Shown here piece after piece: positions 16,339 through 22,721 of a stretch of DNA of 24,791 nt. Below the pieces are notes generated by a model. It saw nothing but the letters and a program-made list of their open reading frames with translations. It ran no database searches and was not told where the DNA came from. A program made the translations under genes and the position numbers. Source of the stretch: Bacteroidales bacterium UBA1216 (GTDB lineage: Bacteria > Bacteroidota > Bacteroidia > Bacteroidales > Paludibacteraceae). Each line of letters starts with the position of its first letter. The stretch's first letter is position 1. Location: contig DBXI01000067.1 in assembly GCA_002309255.1 (NCBI GenBank), positions 1 to 24,791 on the forward strand, in the 5' to 3' direction.

Positions 16339-16370
16339 CAAAGTTAATAATAATCTTGCAAATATGCAAG
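16339..16370 (-). promoter_or_regulatory. Promoter of the giant secreted protein gene
   Basis: On minus, -7 TAACTTTG (16339-16346) and -33 CTTG (16367-16370) with 20-bp spacing. A CTTGCA-AATA-TGCAAG dyad (16355-16370) overlaps the -33. Transcription is predicted from about 16332, giving a leader of some 115 nt. Confidence 0.7.
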
Positions 16371-16549
16371 TTTTTGGGCAAAAAAGTTGCGTAAAGAATA
16401 AGCGGGTGCAACCCATTCGCAAAATCCGTACCTGGTGCTATATTGAGTTCGCAATCTTAGCGGGCTGATTGGGAGGATTTTGCAAAGTGGAGATTACCAA
16501 TTATGGCAGTAGTGGAGTTTTAGGCAAGGGATTCATAATGTTGGTTATT

Positions 16550-16684
16550 TAGAAAAGAAAAATGCGGCGTCGCGGCTGCTGATGCAGCCTGAGTCTTACC
16601 GGCTATCGGCCTCCCGCAAGTGAACTTCCGGAGTCCGATAACCGCTAAGCCTCTCGCTCGACTCCGATGAGTCGATCGACCGCC
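16550..16684 (-). ncRNA. Candidate structured small RNA (multi-branched, GC-rich)
   Basis: A closing stem joins 16566-16572 to 16677-16684 (7 bp, one bulge) and encloses three hairpins: GGCTGC/GCAGCC (16574-16589, loop TGAT), CGGCTATCGG with CCGATAACCG (16600-16609 with 16635-16644, one mismatch) and CGACTC/GAGTCG (16659-16674, loop CGAT). On minus, a -7-like TATTTTTG (16688-16695) lies just before the first base of the element and a T-rich stretch follows its last stem (16550-16563), like a terminator. A well-spaced -33 box is missing. No known RNA family was recognised, so function and even transcription are inference. Confidence 0.4.
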
Positions 16685-16730
16685 TTACAAAAATAATCGA
16701 AAATACCAAAAATATAATTACCCTCGTGAA

Positions 16731-16770
16731 TGACTAAGGATGACTAAGAATATCTAAGAATGACTAACGA
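16731..16770. repeat. Degenerate tandem array, 10-bp period (TGACTAAGAA)
   Basis: Four units in exact 10-bp register, consensus TGACTAAGAA, with one to three changes each. Confidence 0.9.
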
Positions 16771-16772
16771 AA

Positions 16773-16797
16773 TTTTTCGAACATAGCGTTCGAAAAA
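16773..16797. terminator. Bidirectional terminator-like hairpin
   Basis: Perfect 10-bp stem TTTTTCGAAC / GTTCGAAAAA with a 5-nt loop; the arms carry their own A- and T-runs, so it could stop transcription from either side. It lies downstream of the lipoprotein gene ending at 17045. Confidence 0.5.
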
Positions 16798-16827
16798 GTT
16801 GTGAAGGGAGGACGCATAGTGGCTCTA

Positions 16828-16847
16828 ATCAGCCATGCATGGCTGAT
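16828..16847. repeat. 20-bp perfect palindrome, dispersed copy 1
   Basis: ATCAGCCATGCATGGCTGAT is its own reverse complement. A second copy with one difference occurs at 24606-24625. Confidence 0.9.
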
Positions 16848-16871
16848 AGCTCGACAAGATAAAAATTTGCA

Positions 16872-16963
16872 GTGGCACTTTGGCACTTTGGCACTTTCCG
16901 CGTAACGCGCTGATTATAAGCAACAGTTACAGAATAGAAAGTGCCAAAGTGCCAATGTGCCAC
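16872..16963. repeat. 27-bp inverted repeat built from 9-bp tandem units
   Basis: Arms 16872-16898 and 16937-16963 are reverse complements with a single mismatch in 27. Each arm is itself three copies of TGGCACTTT in 9-bp register. The 38-nt loop begins with the palindrome CGCGTAACGCG. It can form a long hairpin or cruciform about 80 bp past the stop codon of the lipoprotein gene at 17045. Confidence 0.92.
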
Positions 16964-17044
16964 AACAAAAAATTATTGGACTGTGACTTTTCCTAAATTT
17001 AGTAGATTGTGTTTTCCGGCATTGGTAGTTAGTTTTTGGTGAAT

Positions 17045-17989
17045 TTACCAATCGGTGGTGAGTCGATCGGCGGGTATGAAGGAGAGGCGTGTGTCTGTAC
17101 CGTCCCAACGGAACTTGTAGATTGTGATGGGGTTCTTGGACAAGTATCCATCCATCAGGGCCAGTCCGGTGTAATACGTCTGTCCCGTTTGGAAATACGT
17201 ATCGTAGTCATCGTCTGGTTCGTGTTTGTTGACATATATGCCCAGATGGACGAAATCGCTTGCTTGGAACTCCTTTATACTGCCGAACAGGTATCGGAAG
17301 TATTCGTCAGGTGTATCGAAATCAGCCACAGCTGCAAGGCTTGCCGAGTCAACAACATCGCCGACCCAAGGCACCCAGGAAATGATCTCATTGGTGGTAG
17401 AGAGAACAGGATAGACATAATTCCAATAGCCCTGTATGCGGTACTCAAACTGCATATTGTTCTCGAACGATGATGTAGGTTCGGTATGCACATAGCGTGT
17501 GAAGAGTCGTCCGTCGGGTTTGTTGGTCTTGGCATCCACGACGAAAGCGAATACCATGTAATCTGTATCGGGATCAAGGAAGTTGAAGTACTTCTCCACC
17601 TCTCCGTACTGTAGCGAGTGGTGCGCGAAATCCGCCACGTAGGGCGTACCTTTCTCCAGCAGGTTAGCGCGCCAGTAGAGGTAGTCGGCATATTGGCGAT
17701 CGAGCATAAGGGTCATGAAGTTTTTGACGCTTGCCTGCTTGGATGTATCGGGAGCCTGATCGACAGGAACGATGCCAATATGGTAATATGCCTCCTTGTC
17801 GGTTTTAAAGAGGAACATCGTATATCCCGACGACACAAATTCCTCGGTTACCTCTATGTTAATATCGGTGCCACTTACGGCATTTGCTTCGGGGTTGCAG
17901 GAGGATAGTATCATCATCGTAACCACGATGATGATAATTGACAATTGATAATTAACAATTGACATTTTATTTCGATCATTCACTTTCAT
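17045..17989 (-). CDS. Putative lipoprotein, Fn3-like, unknown function
   Basis: 314 residues from the ATG at 17989 (the open frame extends further into the preceding gene, but the signal peptide fixes the start). The signal peptide is odd: its first half (SIVNYQLS) is encoded by a 7-bp tandem array, followed by IIIIVVTMMI and lipobox LSSC. The mature part is rich in aromatic residues. A strand pattern DPDTDYMVFAFVVDAKTNKP near the middle looks like a fibronectin type III-type edge (LDPDTDY), as in many Bacteroidota surface lipoproteins. No catalytic motif was recognised. It lies 8 bp after the lipase-like gene and shares that gene's 5' end. Confidence 0.75.
   Translation of the reverse strand: MKVNDRNKMSIVNYQLSIIIIVVTMMILSSCNPEANAVSGTDINIEVTEEFVSSGYTMFLFKTDKEAYYHIGIVPVDQAPDTSKQASVKNFMTLMLDRQYADYLYWRANLLEKGTPYVADFAHHSLQYGEVEKYFNFLDPDTDYMVFAFVVDAKTNKPDGRLFTRYVHTEPTSSFENNMQFEYRIQGYWNYVYPVLSTTNEIISWVPWVGDVVDSASLAAVADFDTPDEYFRYLFGSIKEFQASDFVHLGIYVNKHEPDDDYDTYFQTGQTYYTGLALMDGYLSKNPITIYKFRWDGTDTRLSFIPADRLTTDW
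17933..17967. repeat. Degenerate tandem array, 7-bp period (GACAATT), coding
   Basis: Five units in 7-bp register, inside the signal-peptide codons of the lipoprotein at 17045-17989. Paired with a nearly identical array at 19309-19343. Confidence 0.92.
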
Positions 17990-17997
17990 AGCTACAC

Positions 17998-19365
17998 TCA
18001 ATTTAGATAGTTGGCTTTTTCCTCTTTCTGATCCTGGTCGAGCAATGTTTTGACCGTCAGGATGAATCGCAGGCAGGTCTTGACGTGCCCGCCGTAGTGG
18101 CCGAAGTTGTACTGGATGTTCGCATTGCTCCATCGCTGCTTGGCATTGATGGCATTGAGGTATGTGACTGTCTCATCGTCCATCGAGTGCAGGATATACA
18201 CGGGTGCCTGTGGCTCCCAGGCATACGAGATGACTGAGTTCTCCACCATGGCTTTGTAGAGTTCGCTCACCTCGGGGCTTAGCACGTTCATGCCTGTAGG
18301 GGTGAGCATCTTATCGGTCTGCTTGGTACCGATAAGTTCGTTGAGTTCAGCTGTGGTGAACTTCTTGCTATTAATCCACTCGTCCATCTTGTCGCAAAGC
18401 CAGGGTTGCATGATACTGCCCATCTGCAGGTCGAGTCCGTTGCCTGCGATCATCCCTTGCAGCACGAGCGGTACAGCAACGGGGTAGTCGGCGCAGTTGG
18501 TGGAAACGAAGCGGTCATAGGTAGCCTTGACGTCATAGGGGCCACCACCGGCAAAGACGCGACGGATCTTGATGGGGTCGTCCTCGTAGATATACTCGTT
18601 GTAGAACGATTCGATCATATATTCGACCGCCATGGTGGTAGCACCTCCTTGTGAGTAACCCATGAGATAGATATCGTCGTACTTGGGCTTGAGGCCTACG
18701 TAGTCGAAGTATTTCTTGACCGCCAGGTACATATCAACGACATTAACCGCTGTGAGCTCCATGACCAGATAAGGGTGGATCTTGTCAGCAGTAACGCCGT
18801 AGCCGATGTAGTCGGGGCAGATGACGGCGTATCCCATGCTGCAGAGCATACCTTCGAGGGGGAAAGCGTTGCTGGGCGCCTCTCGGTTGGAGCCAATGGT
18901 GTAGTGCGAAACGAGGATATATCGGTCGAACTTGCCGTCGGCAGGTAGCAGCACCTTACCGGAGAGGGTGATCAGGTTGTAATTGACGTCGATGGACTGA
19001 TATGTGCCGCTAATCTCAATGACCGAGCGTCCGTTGATTTGATCGAGCACAGCCTGCGCAAATCCTGCGCCGGATACACCGGATGTTCGCTGAGGTCTCG
19101 GAGTAGAATCGTTGGTAACGTCCTGCCACTCATTTAGGGGTATGCCGTCAGGCATGTAGCAGTTATTCGGCACGCCGGTGGACAGGTCGGTCTGATGCTG
19201 CGATAGGACGCGGAACATCGTGTTGTCGGCAGCCTCGGGGAGCTTGTCAAAATCCACGACATAGTAGTTACCCCAGGAGCAGGAGATCATCATCGCGGTG
19301 GCGATGATGATAATTGACAATTGACAATTGACAATTGATATTTTATATCTGCAATTAACCTTCAT
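17998..19365 (-). CDS. Alpha/beta-hydrolase lipoprotein, secretory-lipase-like
   Basis: 455 residues from the ATG at 19365; a TTG at 19377 directly after the upstream stop is a possible earlier start. The N-terminus is a lipoprotein-type signal encoded partly by a 7-bp array (SIVNCQLSIIII) ending in AMMISC. The hydrolase domain shows the nucleophile elbow GYSQGG (Ser in the middle), an oxyanion-side SHYTIGS, an acid at HSMDDETV and a His in FGHYGGHVKTC near the end: a full catalytic triad. Residues ICPDYIGYGVT fit the secretory-lipase (LIP) / prolyl-peptidase-like group. It probably hydrolyses an ester or similar substrate at the outer membrane; substrate unknown. Same strand as the barrel gene before it and the lipoprotein after it. 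Confidence 0.87.
   Translation of the reverse strand: MKVNCRYKISIVNCQLSIIIIATAMMISCSWGNYYVVDFDKLPEAADNTMFRVLSQHQTDLSTGVPNNCYMPDGIPLNEWQDVTNDSTPRPQRTSGVSGAGFAQAVLDQINGRSVIEISGTYQSIDVNYNLITLSGKVLLPADGKFDRYILVSHYTIGSNREAPSNAFPLEGMLCSMGYAVICPDYIGYGVTADKIHPYLVMELTAVNVVDMYLAVKKYFDYVGLKPKYDDIYLMGYSQGGATTMAVEYMIESFYNEYIYEDDPIKIRRVFAGGGPYDVKATYDRFVSTNCADYPVAVPLVLQGMIAGNGLDLQMGSIMQPWLCDKMDEWINSKKFTTAELNELIGTKQTDKMLTPTGMNVLSPEVSELYKAMVENSVISYAWEPQAPVYILHSMDDETVTYLNAINAKQRWSNANIQYNFGHYGGHVKTCLRFILTVKTLLDQDQKEEKANYLN
19309..19343. repeat. Degenerate tandem array, 7-bp period (GACAATT), coding
   Basis: Five units in 7-bp register; the middle three are perfect copies of GACAATT. It encodes the front half of the lipase-like protein's signal peptide. 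Confidence 0.92.
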
Positions 19366-19377
19366 AGCAACATTCAA

Positions 19378-20037
19378 TTAAAAGGTAGCACCTACGGAAA
19401 GTGAGAATACTCGGCTGCCGAGCAGATAGATATGTTGCCCGCCTGTGAGCGCCATCATTGCACCGAGTTCGAACGAAGCATACCATCCTTTGTCTCCGAC
19501 TGAAACTCCCAAGGCGGTGATATTAAGCGCGGGGGCGGCCACTGTGTTACGCCCGCGATAGTCCTTTTCCGTACCACCGTTGATATCTATGCCTGCACCG
19601 AGCCCTGAATATAGGGATACATACTGATGGTAGAGATAGGTGAAATAGATCGTAGGCATAACAACGAGGTTATACACCGAGTGGTTCTTGTCCCGGGCTA
19701 TTTCATCCCCTACTCCGTTGCATGTGACCTTGTCCCATACCACTCCGCTGCCGTCGAGCAGACCGCCGTAGCTGAACCAATGGTTCACCCTGTTCTGGTA
19801 CTCGATGAACCAGTGTTGGGTGTAGCGAAAGTGCTCGTCATACACTGCAGTGCTCGAGGCGGGCAGTGTATTGACCGGTTGGGGTGTGGCATGAAATGCC
19901 AGGTGCTCGAACTGCTGGTCGCCCCAGCCTATGCGCAGCATGTGCGGTGTGGTGCAGCGATGCTCCTTGGTTTCTGCTGATAGGGGCAGAGCCATGCAGC
20001 AGAGCAAGAACAGGAGGAGTGATTTGGGATGTGCCAT
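19378..20037 (-). CDS. Putative outer-membrane beta-barrel protein
   Basis: 219 residues with a clear signal peptide (MAHPKSLLLFLLCCMALPLS, cleaved at SAE). The mature protein has alternating aromatic/polar strands (WFIEYQNRVNHWFSYGG, TIYFTYLYHQYVSLYSGLGA, GWYASFELGAMMALTG) and ends with Phe (SLSVGATF), the usual C-terminal signature of a barrel inserted by BAM. I do not recognise a named family; it resembles the many small outer-membrane proteins of Bacteroidota. Its start lies 30 bp after pheT, the gap being a 7-bp-period array, and its stop abuts the lipase-like gene. Confidence 0.7.
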   Translation of the reverse strand: MAHPKSLLLFLLCCMALPLSAETKEHRCTTPHMLRIGWGDQQFEHLAFHATPQPVNTLPASSTAVYDEHFRYTQHWFIEYQNRVNHWFSYGGLLDGSGVVWDKVTCNGVGDEIARDKNHSVYNLVVMPTIYFTYLYHQYVSLYSGLGAGIDINGGTEKDYRGRNTVAAPALNITALGVSVGDKGWYASFELGAMMALTGGQHIYLLGSRVFSLSVGATF

Positions 20038-20065
20038 GTGTTTTGTGTGATATGTTATGTGTGAA
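20038..20065. repeat. Degenerate tandem array, 7-bp period (GTGTGAT)
   Basis: Four units of about GTGTGAT in 7-bp register fill the whole gap between the start codon of the barrel gene (20037) and the stop of pheT (20068). Confidence 0.8.
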
Positions 20066-20067
20066 TC

Positions 20068-22620
20068 TTATCGCAGTGTAGCGCCGAAGGTATCTTCGAA
20101 TGCCTTCTGCAGGCGTGCCATGATCGCCTCTATCTGTTTGTCCTTCAGGGTGTTCTCCTCATCCTGGAGGATGAACGACATGGCGTAAGATTTCTTTCCT
20201 GCCTCGAGGTTCTTGCCCTCATAGACATCGAACAGGTAGACGTTCTTCAGGTACTTCTTCTCCGTCTGGTAGGCTGTGCGTGCCAGGTCGGCGAACTGTA
20301 CATCCTTGTCCACAAGCAGCGCGAAGTCACGCTTGACGGCGGGGAACTTAGGCAGGTCGGTGATGACGGGTTTGTACTGCTTGTTCTGCTTGAGCAGGGC
20401 TTTCCAGTCGAGGTCAGCGAAGAAGACAGGATTGTCGATGTCGAAGAGCTTACGCAGTTCGCGGCTGACGATAGCCAGTTCACCCAGACGTTTGCCGTTC
20501 TGTGCGCTGACAACGAGTCCGTCGGCATAGAGTGGCGACTTGTCCAGTGGCGTATAGACGAGCGCAACGACGTTCACGCCCAGACGGCGGAGGATATTCT
20601 CCACGTAGGCGCGGAGCTCGTAGAACGTGGACTCCTGCTCCTTCATCACCCATGACTGCAGTGTCTTGTTACCGGTGATCCACACGCCGAGGTGCGGTTC
20701 TTCTGAATAACGGATTAGTGGGTTAGTGGTGCCGTTAATATTCTCATCCCCTAATCCATTAATCCGTTCACCCGCTAATTCCTTATAGTGGTAGCAGTTA
20801 CCGAACTCGTAGAGCTTGAGGTCGGCATTCTTGCGGTTGGCGTTGCGCTGGATGCTCTCCAGCCCGCCGAAGAGCAGCGACTGACGCATCACGCCTAGAT
20901 CTTGCGAGAGCGGGTTAAGGATCTTGACGCAGGAGTCGATGTTACCGGCAAACTCGTAGTACGCCACCTTGGTGAGCGAGTTGTTGAGTATTTCATTGAA
21001 GCCCTGCGCGGAGAGCTGCTCGCTGATGCGCGTCTGCAGGCGCTGCGGATCGGGTTTGAGACCGTAACTGAGGTTGGTGTTGAGTTTGTCAGGGAACTCG
21101 ATGTTGTTGTAGCCGTAGATACGGAGGATATCTTCGACGACGTCGCACTCACGCTGCACATCCACGCGATAGCGAGGCACGCCGAGGTGCCAAACATCGT
21201 TTGGCATTTGTGATTTGTCATTTGTAATTTGTGATTTGTCGATGATCTCGATCTCCAGTGCTCGGAGGATGGTCTCGATCGTTTCTGCACCGAGCTCCTT
21301 GCCGATGAGCTGATTGCAGCGCTCGAGGCTGAACTCAACGTGGAAGGGCGGCATGAAGGTGTCGTCGGCAATGGGTGTGTTCACGCCGTTGCGTATATCC
21401 ACCGGCTGGCAGATCACTCCACCGGCTACCTGTTTGATCAGCGCAGCGCAACGGCGGAGCACATGCAAGGTGTTGTTGGGGTCGCAGCCGCGCTCGTAGC
21501 GGAACGAGGCGTCGGTCTGCAGCTGATGACGGCGGGCAGTCTTACGGATGCCTACGGGGTGGAAGTACGCGCTCTCGAGGAAGATGTTCGTCGATTGCTC
21601 TGTCACACCCGAATCCAATCCGCCGAACACACCGGCTATACACATCGGTCGCTCCGCATTGCTGATCGTGAGGTCGGCAGCCGAGAGTTTGCGCTCAATG
21701 CCATCAAGCGTAACGAACGATGTGCCCTCCGGGCAGTTCTTGACGATGATCCGGTTGCCGGCAATACGGTCGGCATCAAAGGCATGCAGCGCCTGGCCGT
21801 ACTCGTGCAGCACGAAGTTGGTTATGTCCACGATGTTGTTGATGGGGCGCAGACCGATAGTGGTCAGGGCTTTCTTGAGCCAGTCGGGGCTCTCGCACAC
21901 GCGCACGTTCCTTATCATAACGCCGGAGTATCGCGGGCAAGCCTCAGCGTTTTCGACCATGACGCTTATGGGGCTCTGCGGCTCATCGATGCTAAAGGCA
22001 CTCTCGTCCGGGCGGGTAAGGGTGACCTCTTTCTGCCCGTGTGCCTGGTAGTAGGCATACAAGTCGCGTGCCACTCCGTAGTGGGAGATAGCATCCGAGC
22101 GGTTGGGGGTGATATCCACCTCTATGAGGGTGTCGTCCTCCACGTGGAAGTAGTCGCGTGCGGGCAAGCCGACGGGCGTATCCTCGGGCAGCACCATGAT
22201 GCCGGCGTGGTCGGTACCTACGCCTATCTCATCCTCCGCGCAGATCATACCAAGCGATTCTTCGCCGCGGATCTTGCCTTTCTTGATGGTGAACGACTCG
22301 TCGCCGCTATAGAGGACGGTGCCGATGGTAGCCACGATGACCTTCTGTCCGGCTGCCACGTTCGGCGCGCCGCAGACGATCTGCACGGGGCTGTCGGGTG
22401 TGCCGAGATCAACGGTGGTGATATGCAGGTGATCGGAGTTAGGATGAGGCACGCAAGTCAGCACGTGACCCACTATCAAACCTTTCAGTCCGCCACGGAT
22501 GGATTGCACTTGTTCGATTGTACCGACCTCCAAGCCGATGGAGGTGAGGATAGTTGCTACTGTCTCTGCATCATCGGGCAGAGAGATGTAACGTTTGAGC
22601 CAATTGTAAGATATATTCAT
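20068..22620 (-). CDS. pheT: Phenylalanyl-tRNA synthetase beta subunit with two extra inserts
   Basis: 850 residues from the ATG at 22620 (MNISYNWLKRYISLPDD, the normal N-terminus; the frame extends 27 codons further upstream through an array). Domains in order: EMAP/tRNA-binding fold (about 40-150, with VGHVLTCVPHPNSDHLHITT), B3/B4 editing region (about 215-390, TPNRSDAISHYG, FDADRI), B5 (about 410-490), class II-like core, and a C-terminal anticodon-binding FDX-ACB domain (from about 755, FPAVKRDFALLVD). PheT pairs with PheS to charge tRNA-Phe; pheS is not in this window. The chain is some 30 residues longer than Bacteroides PheT as I recall it, because of Asn/Asp/Lys-rich insertions at about 460-472 and 613-637, both encoded by repeats. 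The DAHP synthase/chorismate mutase gene lies directly upstream. Confidence 0.97.
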   Translation of the reverse strand: MNISYNWLKRYISLPDDAETVATILTSIGLEVGTIEQVQSIRGGLKGLIVGHVLTCVPHPNSDHLHITTVDLGTPDSPVQIVCGAPNVAAGQKVIVATIGTVLYSGDESFTIKKGKIRGEESLGMICAEDEIGVGTDHAGIMVLPEDTPVGLPARDYFHVEDDTLIEVDITPNRSDAISHYGVARDLYAYYQAHGQKEVTLTRPDESAFSIDEPQSPISVMVENAEACPRYSGVMIRNVRVCESPDWLKKALTTIGLRPINNIVDITNFVLHEYGQALHAFDADRIAGNRIIVKNCPEGTSFVTLDGIERKLSAADLTISNAERPMCIAGVFGGLDSGVTEQSTNIFLESAYFHPVGIRKTARRHQLQTDASFRYERGCDPNNTLHVLRRCAALIKQVAGGVICQPVDIRNGVNTPIADDTFMPPFHVEFSLERCNQLIGKELGAETIETILRALEIEIIDKSQITNDKSQMPNDVWHLGVPRYRVDVQRECDVVEDILRIYGYNNIEFPDKLNTNLSYGLKPDPQRLQTRISEQLSAQGFNEILNNSLTKVAYYEFAGNIDSCVKILNPLSQDLGVMRQSLLFGGLESIQRNANRKNADLKLYEFGNCYHYKELAGERINGLGDENINGTTNPLIRYSEEPHLGVWITGNKTLQSWVMKEQESTFYELRAYVENILRRLGVNVVALVYTPLDKSPLYADGLVVSAQNGKRLGELAIVSRELRKLFDIDNPVFFADLDWKALLKQNKQYKPVITDLPKFPAVKRDFALLVDKDVQFADLARTAYQTEKKYLKNVYLFDVYEGKNLEAGKKSYAMSFILQDEENTLKDKQIEAIMARLQKAFEDTFGATLR
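20711..20766. repeat. Inverted repeat of 8-bp-period units inside pheT
   Basis: Arms 20711-20726 and 20751-20766 match in 14 of 16 positions as reverse complements (CGGATTAGTGGGTTAG on the left). Continuing to about 20783, the right side reads on minus as roughly five GGATTAAT-like units. It encodes the Asn/Gly-rich insert at residues about 613-637 of PheT. Confidence 0.85.
21207..21241. repeat. Tandem array, 7-bp period (TTTGTGA), inside pheT
   Basis: Five units TTTGTNA in exact 7-bp register. Three units equal seven codons, so the protein shows a 7-residue repeat (DKSQITN then DKSQMPN) at about residues 460-472. Confidence 0.95.
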
Positions 22621-22636
22621 ATTGTTTATATTATTA

Positions 22637-22664
22637 GTCAAAAGATAAAAGTCGAAAGACAAAA
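22637..22664. repeat. Degenerate tandem array, 7-bp period (GACAAAA), pheT leader
   Basis: Four units of the type GTCAAAA/GACAAAA in 7-bp register, 16 bp upstream of the pheT start. It is followed at 22688-22722 by two copies of AGCGYAGCGGTC, 23 bp apart, the second reaching the stop codon of the upstream gene. Confidence 0.88.
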
Positions 22665-22721
22665 GCCTAATCAGTCTTTGCTCTTTGAGCGCAGCGGTCA
22701 ATTTTCTTTCAGCGTAGCGGT

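Larger units (their letters stand above)
16218..17044. other. Long gene-free region rich in palindromes, hairpins and repeats
   Basis: No credible protein gene. From left to right it holds the leader and promoter of the giant protein gene (16218-16370), a 9-bp inverted repeat GCAAAATCC/GGATTTTGC (16419-16427 with 16475-16483), a GC-rich multi-hairpin element (16564-16684), a 10-bp-period array (16731-16770), a 10-bp-stem hairpin (16773-16797), a 20-bp palindrome (16828-16847) and a 27-bp inverted repeat (16872-16963). The last 80 bp before the lipoprotein stop show only the short palindrome CTAAATTTAG. Confidence 0.7.

Noticed and set aside
16550..16963. Remnant of an insertion sequence
   Set aside because: No transposase fragment, no matching terminal inverted repeats around the region and no target duplication could be seen.
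16670..17074. Shared GAGTCGATCG at about 16669 and 17063 as a recombination site
   Set aside because: Only about 10 bp match and the second copy is inside a coding end; chance is sufficient.
17990..18133. N-terminal extension of the lipoprotein gene at 17045
   Set aside because: It overlaps the end of the lipase-like gene in another frame and would bury the signal peptide; ATG at 17989 is preferred.
22621..22701. 27-codon upstream extension of pheT
   Set aside because: It translates a tandem array and the normal PheT N-terminus begins at 22620.
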